From DASSQJ01 sp963773655 (GTDB lineage: Bacteria; Actinomycetota; Actinomycetes; Actinomycetales; Dermatophilaceae): a stretch of 64,000 nt of DNA. This document shows, piece after piece, positions 55,078-63,794 of this stretch (position 1 is its first letter; each line of letters opens with the position of its first letter). The position numbers were made by a program, and so were the translations under genes. The notes under the pieces were generated by a model. The model did no database searches. It was not told where the DNA came from and was given only the letters and a program-made list of their open reading frames with translations. Where the stretch lies: positions 372,001 to 436,000 of the forward strand of contig CAVZBX010000005.1 in the NCBI GenBank assembly GCA_963773655.1, read 5' to 3'.

Positions 55078-55512
55078 ATGTCCACCGTGCCCACCGTGCC
55101 CGCCCCCACCCGCGAACGCCCCGGCACCGTCACCGCCGTCGTCGTGCTGACCTATCTCGCGGGCGTGTTCGACGTCATCGCCGGCGGCGTGATCTGGGCC
55201 CTCGCCGGCAACGACACGCTCCAGGAGGCCGCCGGCCAGTCCCGGGGCTCCCTGACCACCGCCGCCATCGTCAGCATCGTCATCGGCCTGATCACGATCG
55301 GTGTCGGTGCCATGCTCGCCGGGGGCTCCCCGGTGGCCCGGATGCTCGTCACGATCCTCATGGTCATCCGGATCGGGGTGGCCGTCTTCGTGCTCGTCGT
55401 GGTCGGCCTCTCCGGAGCGGCCGAGGCGATCATCGCCATGGTCATCTCGGTGACGATCATCGCGCTGCTCTGGAACGCCAGGGCCTCGACCTGGTTCGCC
55501 TCGCAGTCCTGA
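55078..55512 (+). CDS. Four-helix membrane protein, function unknown
   Basis: 144 aa from ATG 55078 after GAAGGAG. A Pro/Thr-rich N-terminus precedes four hydrophobic helices (VTAVVVLTYLAGVFDVIAG, TTAAIVSIVIGLITIGVGAM, LVTILMVIRIGVAVFVLVVV, AIIAMVISVTIIALLW). The upstream DNA at about 54988-55010 is AT-rich (TAAATAATACTCACAG) against a high-GC background and probably contains its promoter. No family assignment is possible. Confidence 0.75.
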   Translation: MSTVPTVPAPTRERPGTVTAVVVLTYLAGVFDVIAGGVIWALAGNDTLQEAAGQSRGSLTTAAIVSIVIGLITIGVGAMLAGGSPVARMLVTILMVIRIGVAVFVLVVVGLSGAAEAIIAMVISVTIIALLWNARASTWFASQS

Positions 55513-55525
55513 TCCCCGCCCCACC

Positions 55526-55568
55526 CGGAGCCGTTCACCGCTCGCCGTGCGCAGCGGGGACGGCTCCG
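55526..55568 (+). terminator. Hairpin after the membrane-protein gene
   Basis: CGGAGCCGT (55526-55534) pairs perfectly with ACGGCTCCG (55560-55568), and an inner CCGCT/AGCGG extends the stem. Confidence 0.55.
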
Positions 55569-55606
55569 GCGCGTGGGGCGCCGGGGGCCACGGAGGGCGA
55601 CGGGGG

Positions 55607-55636
55607 GTGAGCCGGGGTGAGCCGGGGTGAGCCGGG
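55607..55636. repeat. Three tandem copies of GTGAGCCGGG
   Basis: Three exact 10-bp copies lie between the hairpin and the stop of the L,D-transpeptidase gene. Probably a variable spacer. Confidence 0.8.
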
Positions 55637-55654
55637 AGCGCGTCGCCGTGCCGG

Positions 55655-57073
55655 TCAGAAGTGCGAGACCACCGGGGTGCCGACGGGCGCGAAGTCGTAG
55701 ACCCACTTCGCGATGTCGACCGGCAGGTTGACGCAGCCGTGCGAGCCGCTGTAGCCGAAGGAGTCACGCCAGTAGGCGCCGTGGAGCGCGATGCCGCCGG
55801 AGAAGAAGGACACCCACGGCACGTCCTCGGTGAGGTACTTCGAGCCGTCGGCGTTGGTGCCGCGCATGTCCATCTTCTCGTACTTCAGGTACACCCGATA
55901 GGTGCCGGTGACCGTCGGGAAGTCACTGCTGCCGTCGACCATCGCGACCGGCCCGAGCACCGTGTCGGCGCCCACGTACGCCGTCATCGTGTGGTCCGAG
56001 AGGTTGACGTCGACCCACTTCTCACCGTCGGTGGCGGGGTAGGCGAGGTTCTCGGCCCCGCGCGCGACCTGGCGGTCGGTCCACGTGGCCGGGACGGCCG
56101 TGAACTCGACGTCGCCGGTGAAGTCCTTGCCCGCGGCAAGCGCGGCCACCGCGGCCCTCGCGAGGACGGCCGCGTTGTCCGCGGTGCGGCCGTCGAACGC
56201 CTGCTCGACCACCGACAGCACCGCACCCGTGGAGTCGACGTTGCGCAGGCCGTTCGTCGGCTCGACGGTCAGTGACCGGGTCAGGTCCTCGACCCAGGCA
56301 CCGACCTTCGCGGCATCGACGGCGGGCTCGCCGAGGGTTCCGCCCGTCGTCGGCACCGAGACCCAGGCGGCCTTCTGCCGTGCCGAGGCCGTGTGGTCCT
56401 CGGACCCGTCGGAGAGGACGACGTCGCGCCCCACCAGGGCGTTGGCGGCGTCGGCGACCTTCCGGGCCCTGGCGTTGGTGATCCCCGGGTCGGTGTCGAC
56501 GAACTCGACCGTCGCGGTGGCCGAGGCGAGCTCACGGGCGGCCGCCTCGGCCACCTCCTGCAGGCTCGCCGGGTCCACGGTCTGCCCGACCACCGCGGGG
56601 ACGACCTCGAAGCTCTTCCCGTTCCCGGCCAGCCGGACGCCGGCGTTGCGGCCCACCCGGCCGGCATCGGCGACGACCTCCTCGACGACGGCGTCGACGC
56701 GCTGTTGGTCGGTGAGCACGACGGCGTCGACGACGTGGGCAGAGACCAGCGAGGTGGCGTAGCGCGACCAGGAGTCGTTGGCCGCGAAGACGGCGTCGAC
56801 GGTGGCGGCGACGTCGATGGTGTAGCCGAGCTCGGCGAGGTGCTCGACACGCTGCTCGCCGCCGGCGTCGACCGTGACGGTGACGGCGTCGGCGCGCTCG
56901 CGCAGCTGCGCCGCGACCTCGTCGCGGGTCAGGCCCGAGACCGAGACCCCGGCGACACTGCTCCCGGGCAGGGCGCGGTCCTGGTAGTGGGTGGCGTACG
57001 CGGTTCCGGCTCCCCCGAGCGCCAGCGGTACCGCCACGGCGGTCGCCAGCAGCGCCTTGCTGCGTCGGTTCAT
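55655..57073 (-). CDS. L,D-transpeptidase with YkuD domain
   Basis: 472 aa. A signal or anchor helix (about 7-25, LLATAVAVPLALGGAGTAYA) is followed by two repeats of a PG-binding-4-like domain (about 40-150 and 180-330) and a C-terminal YkuD domain. Its catalytic signature is HGAYWRDSFGYSGSHGCVNL, in which the Cys of SHGCVN is the nucleophile and both His are conserved. These enzymes form 3-3 cross-links in peptidoglycan or attach proteins to it. The start is ATG 57073; the frame extends upstream without similarity. Confidence 0.93.
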   Translation of the reverse strand: MNRRSKALLATAVAVPLALGGAGTAYATHYQDRALPGSSVAGVSVSGLTRDEVAAQLRERADAVTVTVDAGGEQRVEHLAELGYTIDVAATVDAVFAANDSWSRYATSLVSAHVVDAVVLTDQQRVDAVVEEVVADAGRVGRNAGVRLAGNGKSFEVVPAVVGQTVDPASLQEVAEAAARELASATATVEFVDTDPGITNARARKVADAANALVGRDVVLSDGSEDHTASARQKAAWVSVPTTGGTLGEPAVDAAKVGAWVEDLTRSLTVEPTNGLRNVDSTGAVLSVVEQAFDGRTADNAAVLARAAVAALAAGKDFTGDVEFTAVPATWTDRQVARGAENLAYPATDGEKWVDVNLSDHTMTAYVGADTVLGPVAMVDGSSDFPTVTGTYRVYLKYEKMDMRGTNADGSKYLTEDVPWVSFFSGGIALHGAYWRDSFGYSGSHGCVNLPVDIAKWVYDFAPVGTPVVSHF

Positions 57074-57236
57074 CGCGATCTGTCTACCTCTCGGTCGGCG
57101 CGGGCCCCCGAGCAGGCCATGCCGCCCCCCCATGATGGGGCATCCCCCGTCCGCGGGCCGGGAACCGCCCACTGGGCGAGAAGTCGTGGCGCGCCACCCG
57201 AGTGGTCCCCGGACCCCGCCGAGCGATCCGCACGGC

Positions 57237-58475
57237 TCAGCGAGCGGCCATCGGGGCGGGTACGCGCTCGGGATTCCCCACCGACCGCGCCGCCGTCGTC
57301 GTCAGGTGGGTGAGGGCCCGGTCGAGGTCCGCGACGAGGTCGTCGGGGTGCTCGAGGCCGATGGAGAGGCGGACGACGTTCGCCGCCGGCCGGGCCTCCG
57401 GGGCGACCGGCCTGTGGGTGAGCGCGGCGGGGTGCTGGACGAGCGAGTCCACGCCACCGAGCGACACGGCGTGGGTGAAGAGCCGGACCGAGGAGGTGAG
57501 CGCGGCCGCGGCGCCGAAGCCGCCGCGCAGCGCCAACGCCACCATCGCACCCGGCCCCCGCATCTGGCGGCCGAGGACGTGCCGCGGGTCGCCGTCGAGG
57601 CCGGGGTAGAAGACGCGCCCGACCGCCGGGTGGTCGACCATCGCCGCGACGACCCGGCGAGCGCCCTCCTGCTGGGTCCGCACCCGCACCGGCAGGGTCG
57701 GCAGGCCCCGGTGGAGCAGGTAGGCGCCGAGGGGGTGGAGGATGCCGCCCGTCACGGCCCGCACGCGGCGCAGCGCCCCGGCCCGGTCCTCGTCGGTGGC
57801 GATGACGCCCGCGACGACGTCACCGTGCCCGCCGAGGTACTTCGTCGCGCTGTGGAGGACCAGGCTCGCGCCGTGGTCGAGCGGGTTCTGCAGCACCGGG
57901 GTGGCGAACGTGTTGTCGACCAGGACCGGGACGCGCCCGGCCTGCGCGACGACCGCGGCGATGTCGACGAGGTCGAGGGTCGGGTTGCCCGGGGTCTCGA
58001 GCACGACCAGCCCGGTGTCCGGGCGCAGGTGGCGCTCCAGCTGGTCGGCGGTGCAGAAGCTCACCTCGGTGCCGAGCAGGCCGCTGGCCAACAGGTGGTC
58101 GGTGCCGCCGTACAGGGGCCGGACCGCCACCACGTGACGCCGGCCGGTCTCGGCCGTCGTCGCGAGCAGCGCGGCGGTCATCGCGGCCATCCCGGAGGCG
58201 AAGGCCACCGCCGCCTGCGCGTGCTCGAGGGTGGCGAGCGCCTCCTCGAAGCGCGCCACCGTGGGGTTCCAGAGCCGTTGGTACACGAAGCCGCCGTCCG
58301 CGAGCGGGCGACCGCCTGCGGCCATGGCCTCGTAGCACGCCCCGCCGCGGTCGATGTCGGGCAGCGGGCTGGTGGAGGACAGGTCCAGCGGCGGCGCGTG
58401 GACCCCGAGGGCGGCGAGGTCACCACGACCGCCGTGGACGGCGAGCGTCTCCAGGTGCAGCAGGTCCTCGTCCAT
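57237..58475 (-). CDS. Cys/Met-metabolism PLP enzyme (cystathionine/methionine gamma-lyase type)
   Basis: 412 aa, aspartate aminotransferase fold type I of the trans-sulphuration family. The PLP lysine is in LHSATKYLGGHGDV; the substrate-binding FVYQRLWNPTVARFEEALA and AVAFASGMAAMTAALLA are typical. Methionine gamma-lyase, cystathionine lyase and synthase cannot be separated on these motifs. The divergent Lrp/AsnC gene shares its promoter region, which favours an amino-acid-induced degradative role. Confidence 0.88.
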   Translation of the reverse strand: MDEDLLHLETLAVHGGRGDLAALGVHAPPLDLSSTSPLPDIDRGGACYEAMAAGGRPLADGGFVYQRLWNPTVARFEEALATLEHAQAAVAFASGMAAMTAALLATTAETGRRHVVAVRPLYGGTDHLLASGLLGTEVSFCTADQLERHLRPDTGLVVLETPGNPTLDLVDIAAVVAQAGRVPVLVDNTFATPVLQNPLDHGASLVLHSATKYLGGHGDVVAGVIATDEDRAGALRRVRAVTGGILHPLGAYLLHRGLPTLPVRVRTQQEGARRVVAAMVDHPAVGRVFYPGLDGDPRHVLGRQMRGPGAMVALALRGGFGAAAALTSSVRLFTHAVSLGGVDSLVQHPAALTHRPVAPEARPAANVVRLSIGLEHPDDLVADLDRALTHLTTTAARSVGNPERVPAPMAAR

Positions 58476-58515
58476 GCCTCCAGCATGGCTCCCGCCGCGG
58501 GAATCGTCGATGGAT

Positions 58516-58532
58516 GTTGCTCAGCGAACAAC
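58516..58532. promoter_or_regulatory. Operator-like palindrome between the PLP lyase and Lrp genes
   Basis: GTTG-N-TC-N3-GA-N-CAAC is a 17-bp interrupted palindrome located 40 bases before the lyase start and 58 before the lrp start. A dyad shared by a divergent enzyme-regulator pair is the expected target of the Lrp/AsnC protein. Confidence 0.55.
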
Positions 58533-58589
58533 TCAGTGGTGGAATCAGGTGAACTGCAGCAACCTGGCGTCCATCCCCGGAGGTGTCCG

Positions 58590-59072
58590 TTGGCCGCGGA
58601 GCAATCCCGTCCCGCCGTGGACGAGACCGACCGGCGCATCCTCGCAGCCCTGCTCGAGAACCCGTCGGCGACGGTCAGGGCGCTCGCCCACCGCCTCGGG
58701 CTCCCCGAGTCGACGGCGGCCTACCGCATCCGGGCGCTCCGCGAGCGCGGGGTGCTGCGCGGCCCGCGCCTCGAGGTCGACCTGGCCGCCCTGGGCCGGC
58801 CGCTGGAGGCCATCGTCAAGGTCCGCCTCCAGAGCCACAGCCAGGAGCTCGTCTCACGCCTCTACGACGACCTCGTCGCCGTGCCGGGGGTGCTCCGCGC
58901 CTACCACGTGGCGGGTGCGGACGACTTCCATCTCCACGTCGCGGTGGCCGACGCCGGGGCCCTGCGCGACCTGGTGCTCGACCACATCACCGTGCACCCG
59001 GTCGTGCGCTCGACCGAGACCCAGCTCGTCTTCGAGCTCCGCGAGGGCAGGGCGCTGCTCCCCCGCCCGTGA
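58590..59072 (+). CDS. Lrp/AsnC family transcriptional regulator
   Basis: 160 aa from TTG 58590; GGAGGTG sits five bases upstream, and no other start has such a site. The N-terminal HTH is AVDETDRRILAALLENPSA through AHRLGLPESTAAYRIRAL. The C-terminal RAM ligand-binding domain (about 75-155) includes VPGVLRAYHVAGADDFHLHV. Divergent orientation implies control of the PLP lyase, with its amino-acid substrate or product as ligand. Confidence 0.9.
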   Translation: MAAEQSRPAVDETDRRILAALLENPSATVRALAHRLGLPESTAAYRIRALRERGVLRGPRLEVDLAALGRPLEAIVKVRLQSHSQELVSRLYDDLVAVPGVLRAYHVAGADDFHLHVAVADAGALRDLVLDHITVHPVVRSTETQLVFELREGRALLPRP

Positions 59073-59155
59073 GCCCCGGTGTGACTCCGGCGGCACCCAC
59101 CCTCCGCGGACCCGTCCCGGTCCTAGGCTCGCGGGTAGCGGACGAGGAGTGAGTC

Positions 59156-60061
59156 GTGGAGCCCGTCGTCGCCGTCGAGGCGCTGGAGAAGTCGTACGGA
59201 CGGACCCGTGCGCTCGCGGGGCTGGACCTGGAGGTCCGCGCCGGCGAGGTCTTCGGCTTCCTGGGCGTCAACGGCGCCGGGAAGACGACGACGATCCGGA
59301 TCCTCCTCGACCTCATCCGCCCGTCGGCCGGGACCGTGCGCATCCTCGGGCTGGACCCGCGGCGGCGGGGCGTGGCGCTGCGGCGCCGCCTGGGCTACCT
59401 CGAGGGTGACTTCACCGTGGACGGACGCCAGAGCGGCCATGAGCTGCTCACCTACCTCGGACACCTGCGCGGCGGGGTGCCCTCAGCGCGCATCACCGGC
59501 CTCGCCGACCGGTTGGACCTCGACCTCTCCCGCCCCATCGCCGCACTGTCCAGGGGGAACCGGCAGAAGGTGGGTCTGGTGCAGGCGTTCATGCACGAGC
59601 CGGAGCTGCTCGTGCTGGACGAGCCGACCTCGGGGCTGGACCCGTTCCTGCAGCGGGAGTTCACGACGATGGTGCGCGAGGTCGTCGCCGAGGACCGGAC
59701 CGTGTTCATGTCGTCGCACGTCATGAGCGAGGTCCAGAAGACCGCCGACCGGGTCGGCATCATCCGCGACGGCCGGCTCGCGAGCGTGGAGACGGTGGAG
59801 AGCCTGCGGGCCAGCGCCACCCGGCGGATCGAGGCGGTGTTCGCCGCCCCGGTGCGCCCCGACGACCTCGCCGCGGTGCCCGGCGTCAGCGAGCTGGACG
59901 TCGAGGGCGTGGTGCTGCACTGCCGGCTCGACGGCCCTGCCGACGCACTCGTCAAGGCGCTCGCCGCCCACGAGGTGGTGAGCCTGACCAGTGAGGAGCC
60001 CGACCTGGAGGAGGTCTTCTTCGACCGGTACGCGCGGGACGGGACGGAGGTGGACCGGTGA
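59156..60061 (+). CDS. ABC transporter ATP-binding protein
   Basis: 301 aa. Walker A is GVNGAGKTTT, the signature LSRGNRQKVGLVQAF, Walker B LLVLDEPTSGLDP and the H-loop MSSHVMSE. The C-terminal extension of about 80 residues (after about 220) is typical of the DRA/CcmA-type exporter ATPases that work with ABC-2 permeases. Start GTG 59156 has GAGGAG. It overlaps the permease gene by four bases. Confidence 0.93.
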   Translation: MEPVVAVEALEKSYGRTRALAGLDLEVRAGEVFGFLGVNGAGKTTTIRILLDLIRPSAGTVRILGLDPRRRGVALRRRLGYLEGDFTVDGRQSGHELLTYLGHLRGGVPSARITGLADRLDLDLSRPIAALSRGNRQKVGLVQAFMHEPELLVLDEPTSGLDPFLQREFTTMVREVVAEDRTVFMSSHVMSEVQKTADRVGIIRDGRLASVETVESLRASATRRIEAVFAAPVRPDDLAAVPGVSELDVEGVVLHCRLDGPADALVKALAAHEVVSLTSEEPDLEEVFFDRYARDGTEVDR

Positions 60062-60852
60062 TCCGCACGGTGTACGCGAAGTGGCTGCGCGACAGCCGCC
60101 GCTCGCTCGCCGCGTGGACCGTGGCCATCGTCGTCGTCGGCTGCGGGTACGCCGCGTTCTGGCCCACCTTCGAGGACCCCGAGATCGCCGCGCTCATGGA
60201 GAACTACCCCTCCGCCCTGCTGGAGGCGATCAACTACACCGACATCACCACGCCCGAGGGGTACCTGAGCGCCACCGTGTACGGGCTCGTCGTCGCGGTG
60301 CTCATCGCCGTGTTCGCGATCGGGGCGGGCGCCCGGCTCATCGCGGGCGAGGAGGAGGCCGGCACCCTCGACCTGACCCTCGCGCACCCGGTGAGCCGCC
60401 CGTCCCTCGCCCTGCAGCGGGTGGCCGCGCTCGTCACCGCCGTGGTGGTCGTCGTCGCCGCCTTCTGGCTCGCCATGCTCGCCCTGTCCGTCCCGGTGTC
60501 CTTCACCGGCGTCTCGGCCGGCGACCTCGCCGCGATGCACGTACACCTCGCGGCGTTCGCCCTCCTCTTCGGCACCCTCGCCTTCGGGACGGGGGCCGCG
60601 ACCGGGCGGCGGGCGTGGGCCCTCGGCGTGGCCGCCGGATCCGCCGTGCTCGCCTACGCGGCGAGCGGCATCCTGCCGCAGGTGGAGGGGCTGGAGTGGA
60701 CCCAGGACTGGTCGGCGTTCACCTGGCTCAACGGGTCGATGCCGCTCGCCAACGGCGTCGACGCCGGGCACCTCGGGATCATGCTCGGCCTGTCCGCGGT
60801 CTTCGTGGGCCTGGGCGTCCTCGGCTTCCGGCGGCGCGACGTCGCCGTGTAG
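60058..60852 (+). CDS. ABC-2 type transporter permease
   Basis: 264 aa with about six transmembrane helices (19-37, 75-98, 118-142, 160-180, 188-208, 235-255). The cytosolic segment IAGEEEAGTLDLTLAHPVSR is the conserved ABC-2 motif preceding helix 3. Together with the ATPase it forms a two-component exporter; substrate unknown, possibly a drug or lipid. No regulator is adjacent. Confidence 0.9.
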   Translation: MIRTVYAKWLRDSRRSLAAWTVAIVVVGCGYAAFWPTFEDPEIAALMENYPSALLEAINYTDITTPEGYLSATVYGLVVAVLIAVFAIGAGARLIAGEEEAGTLDLTLAHPVSRPSLALQRVAALVTAVVVVVAAFWLAMLALSVPVSFTGVSAGDLAAMHVHLAAFALLFGTLAFGTGAATGRRAWALGVAAGSAVLAYAASGILPQVEGLEWTQDWSAFTWLNGSMPLANGVDAGHLGIMLGLSAVFVGLGVLGFRRRDVAV

Positions 60853-60960
60853 CCAGGGCACCGTCGGGGGAACCGCGCCGTCGACGTGCCGCGGCGGCAG
60901 CATCCCCGGGACAGCTCCCCACCCGGCGGTACCACCCACGAGGACGGCGGTGCAGCGGGC

Positions 60961-61160
60961 TCAGTGGTGCCCGCCGCGCAGCTGGAGCAGGGCCGCGGCC
61001 AGGACACCGGCGGCCGCCCCGAAGGCTGCCCTCGGCGCGATGCCCTGGCCATCGGCCACCAGGGCCCCACGGTCGCACCGACCCCGGGCCCGATCCCGAT
61101 GAGTCCCCCGCTCCACGCGTACCGCTGGCGTTCACCGTCTGGCCTCCGGTCGGTCGTCAT
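60961..61160 (-). pseudogene. Small membrane protein gene with a frameshift in a G run
   Basis: ATG 61160 (GGGAG upstream) encodes MTTDRRPDGERQRYAWSGG, then LIGIGPGVGATVG. At GTGGGGCC near 61055 the frame shifts; the continuing frame encodes ADGQGIAPRAAFGAAAGVLA and stops at HH, giving 66 aa if one G is added. GC3 is high in both parts. Whether the missing G is real or a homopolymer error is unclear. Nothing else is supportable in 60853-61385. Confidence 0.4.
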
Positions 61161-61385
61161 GGCCGGTCACTCCCTTCCGTGCGACGAGGGCCGCCGTCCG
61201 TTCTCGAGGAGGGGGTGCCGTCGCGGCCCCGTCCACACCGGTGACGACCGCGGCACCCCCGGGGTGCGGCCCGGACCACCGAGGTCGTCCCTCTGCGCCG
61301 CGTGTCCGCTCTCGCACAGCGGTCCCCGCCACCTGGGCAGGGGCCCGCCGTTGCGATCACGCTGGAGTCGGCGCACGCTGGGGGG

Positions 61386-62171
61386 GTGCGAGACGACGAG
61401 GCCCCCGCGCCGCGCCGCCGCGAGACCGACTCCCCCCTTCGACGGGTGATCATGGACGTCGGCGCCGCGTCGAGTCGGCGGCACGCCATCCCCGCCTGGT
61501 TCACCGCCGACCTCTCCGAGGTGCGGGATCGGCTGCGGGGCCCGGGCCGACCGTCCCTCACCGTGTACGTCGCCGGCACCCTCGCCCGGACGGTGGCCCG
61601 ACACCCTCGCCTGCACGCCGTTCGCGACCTGCGCGGCCGCGTCGTCATCTTCGACGACGTCGACGTGAACATCTCCGTCGAGGTCGAGGCCGACGGGCAG
61701 CCGTTTCCGATGAACCACGTGCTGCGCTCGGCACAGTCCCGATCGCTGGAGGAGCTCCACGACGAGGTCCGGGCCGTCAAGGCGAACCCCGAACGCAGTC
61801 CGACGGCGGGGCTCGGTGCACCGTTGCGCGCCTACCTGTCGCTCCCCGCTCCGCTGCGGAGCCGCCTGCTCGGCAGCGTGCGCCGGTTCCCGGATCGGCA
61901 GAAGGCCCTCATGGGCACCGTGGGGCTCACCTCCGTGGGGATGTACGGCGGAGGCGGCGGGCTCGGCCTCCCCTTCCTCGTCCACACCCTCGACGTGCTG
62001 GTCGGAGGCCTCGAGACCCGCCCCGGCTACGACCGTGACGGGGTGCTCGGACCGCGGCAGTACCTGTCGGTCTCGGCGCAGGTCGACCACGACCTCGTCG
62101 ACGGCGCCCCGGTGGCCCGCTTCCTGGCCGAGCTCCGGAAGGACCTGGAGCAGGGACGAGCACTGCCGTGA
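61386..62171 (+). CDS. Stand-alone 2-oxoacid dehydrogenase E2-type acyltransferase domain
   Basis: 261 aa from GTG 61386; ATG 61449 and GTG 61302 are alternatives. The acyltransferase fold of E2 proteins is visible, with the catalytic SVSAQVDHDLVDGAPVARF (His-x3-D-G motif) near the C-terminus and GTVGLTSVGM before it. No lipoyl or E1/E3-binding domain precedes it. Similar single-domain proteins of unknown role occur in actinomycetes; they may transfer acyl groups to small molecules or be chloramphenicol-acetyltransferase-like. Confidence 0.75.
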   Translation: MRDDEAPAPRRRETDSPLRRVIMDVGAASSRRHAIPAWFTADLSEVRDRLRGPGRPSLTVYVAGTLARTVARHPRLHAVRDLRGRVVIFDDVDVNISVEVEADGQPFPMNHVLRSAQSRSLEELHDEVRAVKANPERSPTAGLGAPLRAYLSLPAPLRSRLLGSVRRFPDRQKALMGTVGLTSVGMYGGGGGLGLPFLVHTLDVLVGGLETRPGYDRDGVLGPRQYLSVSAQVDHDLVDGAPVARFLAELRKDLEQGRALP

Positions 62172-62228
62172 GCACCCCGAGGCCCTCCCCGCGTCGGAGA
62201 CGGACGAGATGCACGGGGGGACGATGAC

Positions 62229-63197
62229 GTGAAGGTGTTCGTCGCCGGTGCGACCGGCGCCATCGGGAGGCAGCTCGTGCCGCGACTGGTCGACGCCGGT
62301 CACGAGGTCCACGGCACGACGCGCAGCGCCGCCAAGGAACGGCTGCTCCGGGACCTGGGCGCGGAGCCGGTCGTCCTCGACGCACTCGATGCCGACCAGG
62401 TCACCGAGGAGGTGGGCCGGGTGCACCCCGACGTCGTCGTCCACCAGCTGACCGCGATCGGGCCGATGGACCTGCGGCACTTCGACCGCGCGTTCGCGGC
62501 GACCAACCGACTGCGCACCGACGGCACGGACCACCTCCTCTCGGCGGCACGGGCGGCGGGCGTGGAGCGGTTCGTCGCCCAGAGCTTCTTCGCGGCGTAC
62601 GACCGCATCGGCGGGCCGGTGAAGTCGGAGGAGGACCCGTTCGGGCAGCGGCCGGCGACGAAGATGCGCCGGACGGTGGCCGCGATCCGCCACGTCGAGG
62701 ACGCGGTGCTGGCGGCCACCTGGACCGAGGGGATCGTGCTGCGGTACGGCGGCTTGTACGGGCCGGGCACGTCGCTCGGACCGGATGGTGAGCAGACCGA
62801 GGCGGTGCGGCGGCGCAGGTTCCCGCTCGTGGGCACCGGGTCCGGTGTCTGGTCCTTCATCCACGTCGCCGACGCCGCCGAGGCGACCGTGGCCGCGGTC
62901 GAGCGGGGGCGCCGCGGGGTCTTCAACATCGTCGACGACGAGCCCGCCGCGGTCGCCGAGTGGCTGCCCGCGTTGGCCAACGCGGTGGGCGCCCGGCAGC
63001 CGAGGCACGTGCCTCGCCTGGTTGGGCGCGTGCTCGCCGGTGAGGTCGCGGACGTGATGATGACCGAGCTGCGCGGCGCGTCCAACGCCAAGGCAAAGCG
63101 TGAGCTCGGCTGGACCCCGACCCACCGGAGCTGGCGGGAGGGCTTCGCCGGCCCGGCGGACCCCGCCCGGGGACGGCCGACGACCGACCCCGGCTGA
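62229..63197 (+). CDS. NAD(P)-dependent epimerase/dehydratase (extended SDR)
   Basis: 322 aa. The Rossmann motif is MKVFVAGATGAIGRQLVPRL, and a RYGGLYGPGTSLG segment follows near residue 175. The usual YxxxK is replaced by an atypical arrangement (AAYDRIGGPVKSEEDP), so this may be an atypical SDR acting as an NAD-dependent sensor. GTG start after GGGGGG. Substrate unknown. Confidence 0.85.
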   Translation: MKVFVAGATGAIGRQLVPRLVDAGHEVHGTTRSAAKERLLRDLGAEPVVLDALDADQVTEEVGRVHPDVVVHQLTAIGPMDLRHFDRAFAATNRLRTDGTDHLLSAARAAGVERFVAQSFFAAYDRIGGPVKSEEDPFGQRPATKMRRTVAAIRHVEDAVLAATWTEGIVLRYGGLYGPGTSLGPDGEQTEAVRRRRFPLVGTGSGVWSFIHVADAAEATVAAVERGRRGVFNIVDDEPAAVAEWLPALANAVGARQPRHVPRLVGRVLAGEVADVMMTELRGASNAKAKRELGWTPTHRSWREGFAGPADPARGRPTTDPG

Positions 63198-63222
63198 CGC
63201 ACGGTCCACCGCGAGGACCAGG

Positions 63223-63249
63223 CCACCGGCGAGCACGCCGCGCCGGTGG
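63223..63249. terminator. Hairpin between convergent SDR and NTF2-like genes
   Basis: CCACCGGCG pairs with CGCCGGTGG (9 bp) around a 9-base loop. Confidence 0.55.
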
Positions 63250-63324
63250 TGCCGCTCGGCCCCGGTCGGTGTCAGTCACGGCCGGGGTGCCCGACGCCTG
63301 GGCTCGGCGCACCGCGACGGCTCG

Positions 63325-63702
63325 TCAGCCGATGTGCTCCATCGCCACCCGCCACCCGCCGTCGGCCTCCCTGCGCCACAGCATCATGCCTCGCACCTCG
63401 ACGGTCGTCGGGTCGCTCTCGGCGGCCCCGCTGACCCAGGACGCCTCGCACCAGACCGTCGCCAGGCCGTCGCATCCCTCGGTGCGGAGCGGACGGATCG
63501 AGACCGCCGTCAACGGGCGCATCGACATCGCCATGGCGAGCAGGGAGTCGCGTCCCACCACCGCGTGCTCCCCACCGTCGAAGACCGCATCGTCGGTGTA
63601 CTCCCGGACCCAGGCCGTCCGGTCCTGCGCCCCGAGGGCGAGCTCCAGCCGGCGTTCCGCGGCCCGGATCTCGGCCTCGTCGAACGTCGCCTGCGGATCC
63701 AC
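63325..63702 (-). CDS. NTF2-like/SnoaL-fold protein (SgcJ/DUF4440 type)
   Basis: 125 aa from GTG 63702, with GGAGG five bases upstream. The cone-like fold is suggested by TFDEAEIRAAERRLELALGA, YTDDAVFDGGEHAVVGRDSL and the C-terminal strand GMMLWRREADGGWRVAMEHI. Such proteins bind small hydrophobic ligands or act as isomerases; no catalytic set is obvious here. Confidence 0.8.
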   Translation of the reverse strand: MDPQATFDEAEIRAAERRLELALGAQDRTAWVREYTDDAVFDGGEHAVVGRDSLLAMAMSMRPLTAVSIRPLRTEGCDGLATVWCEASWVSGAAESDPTTVEVRGMMLWRREADGGWRVAMEHIG

Positions 63703-63794
63703 CGCCACCTCCGGAGCCCGAGCCTGCCTCGTGCACGGCCCGCGACGGGTCCTGCCGGGGGCCGTGGCCGAGATGCCACTTGCCCGGAGCGCGG

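Noticed and set aside
55607..55636. Possible CRISPR or minisatellite
   Set aside because: Three 10-bp direct copies without spacers; not a CRISPR array. Kept as a simple repeat.
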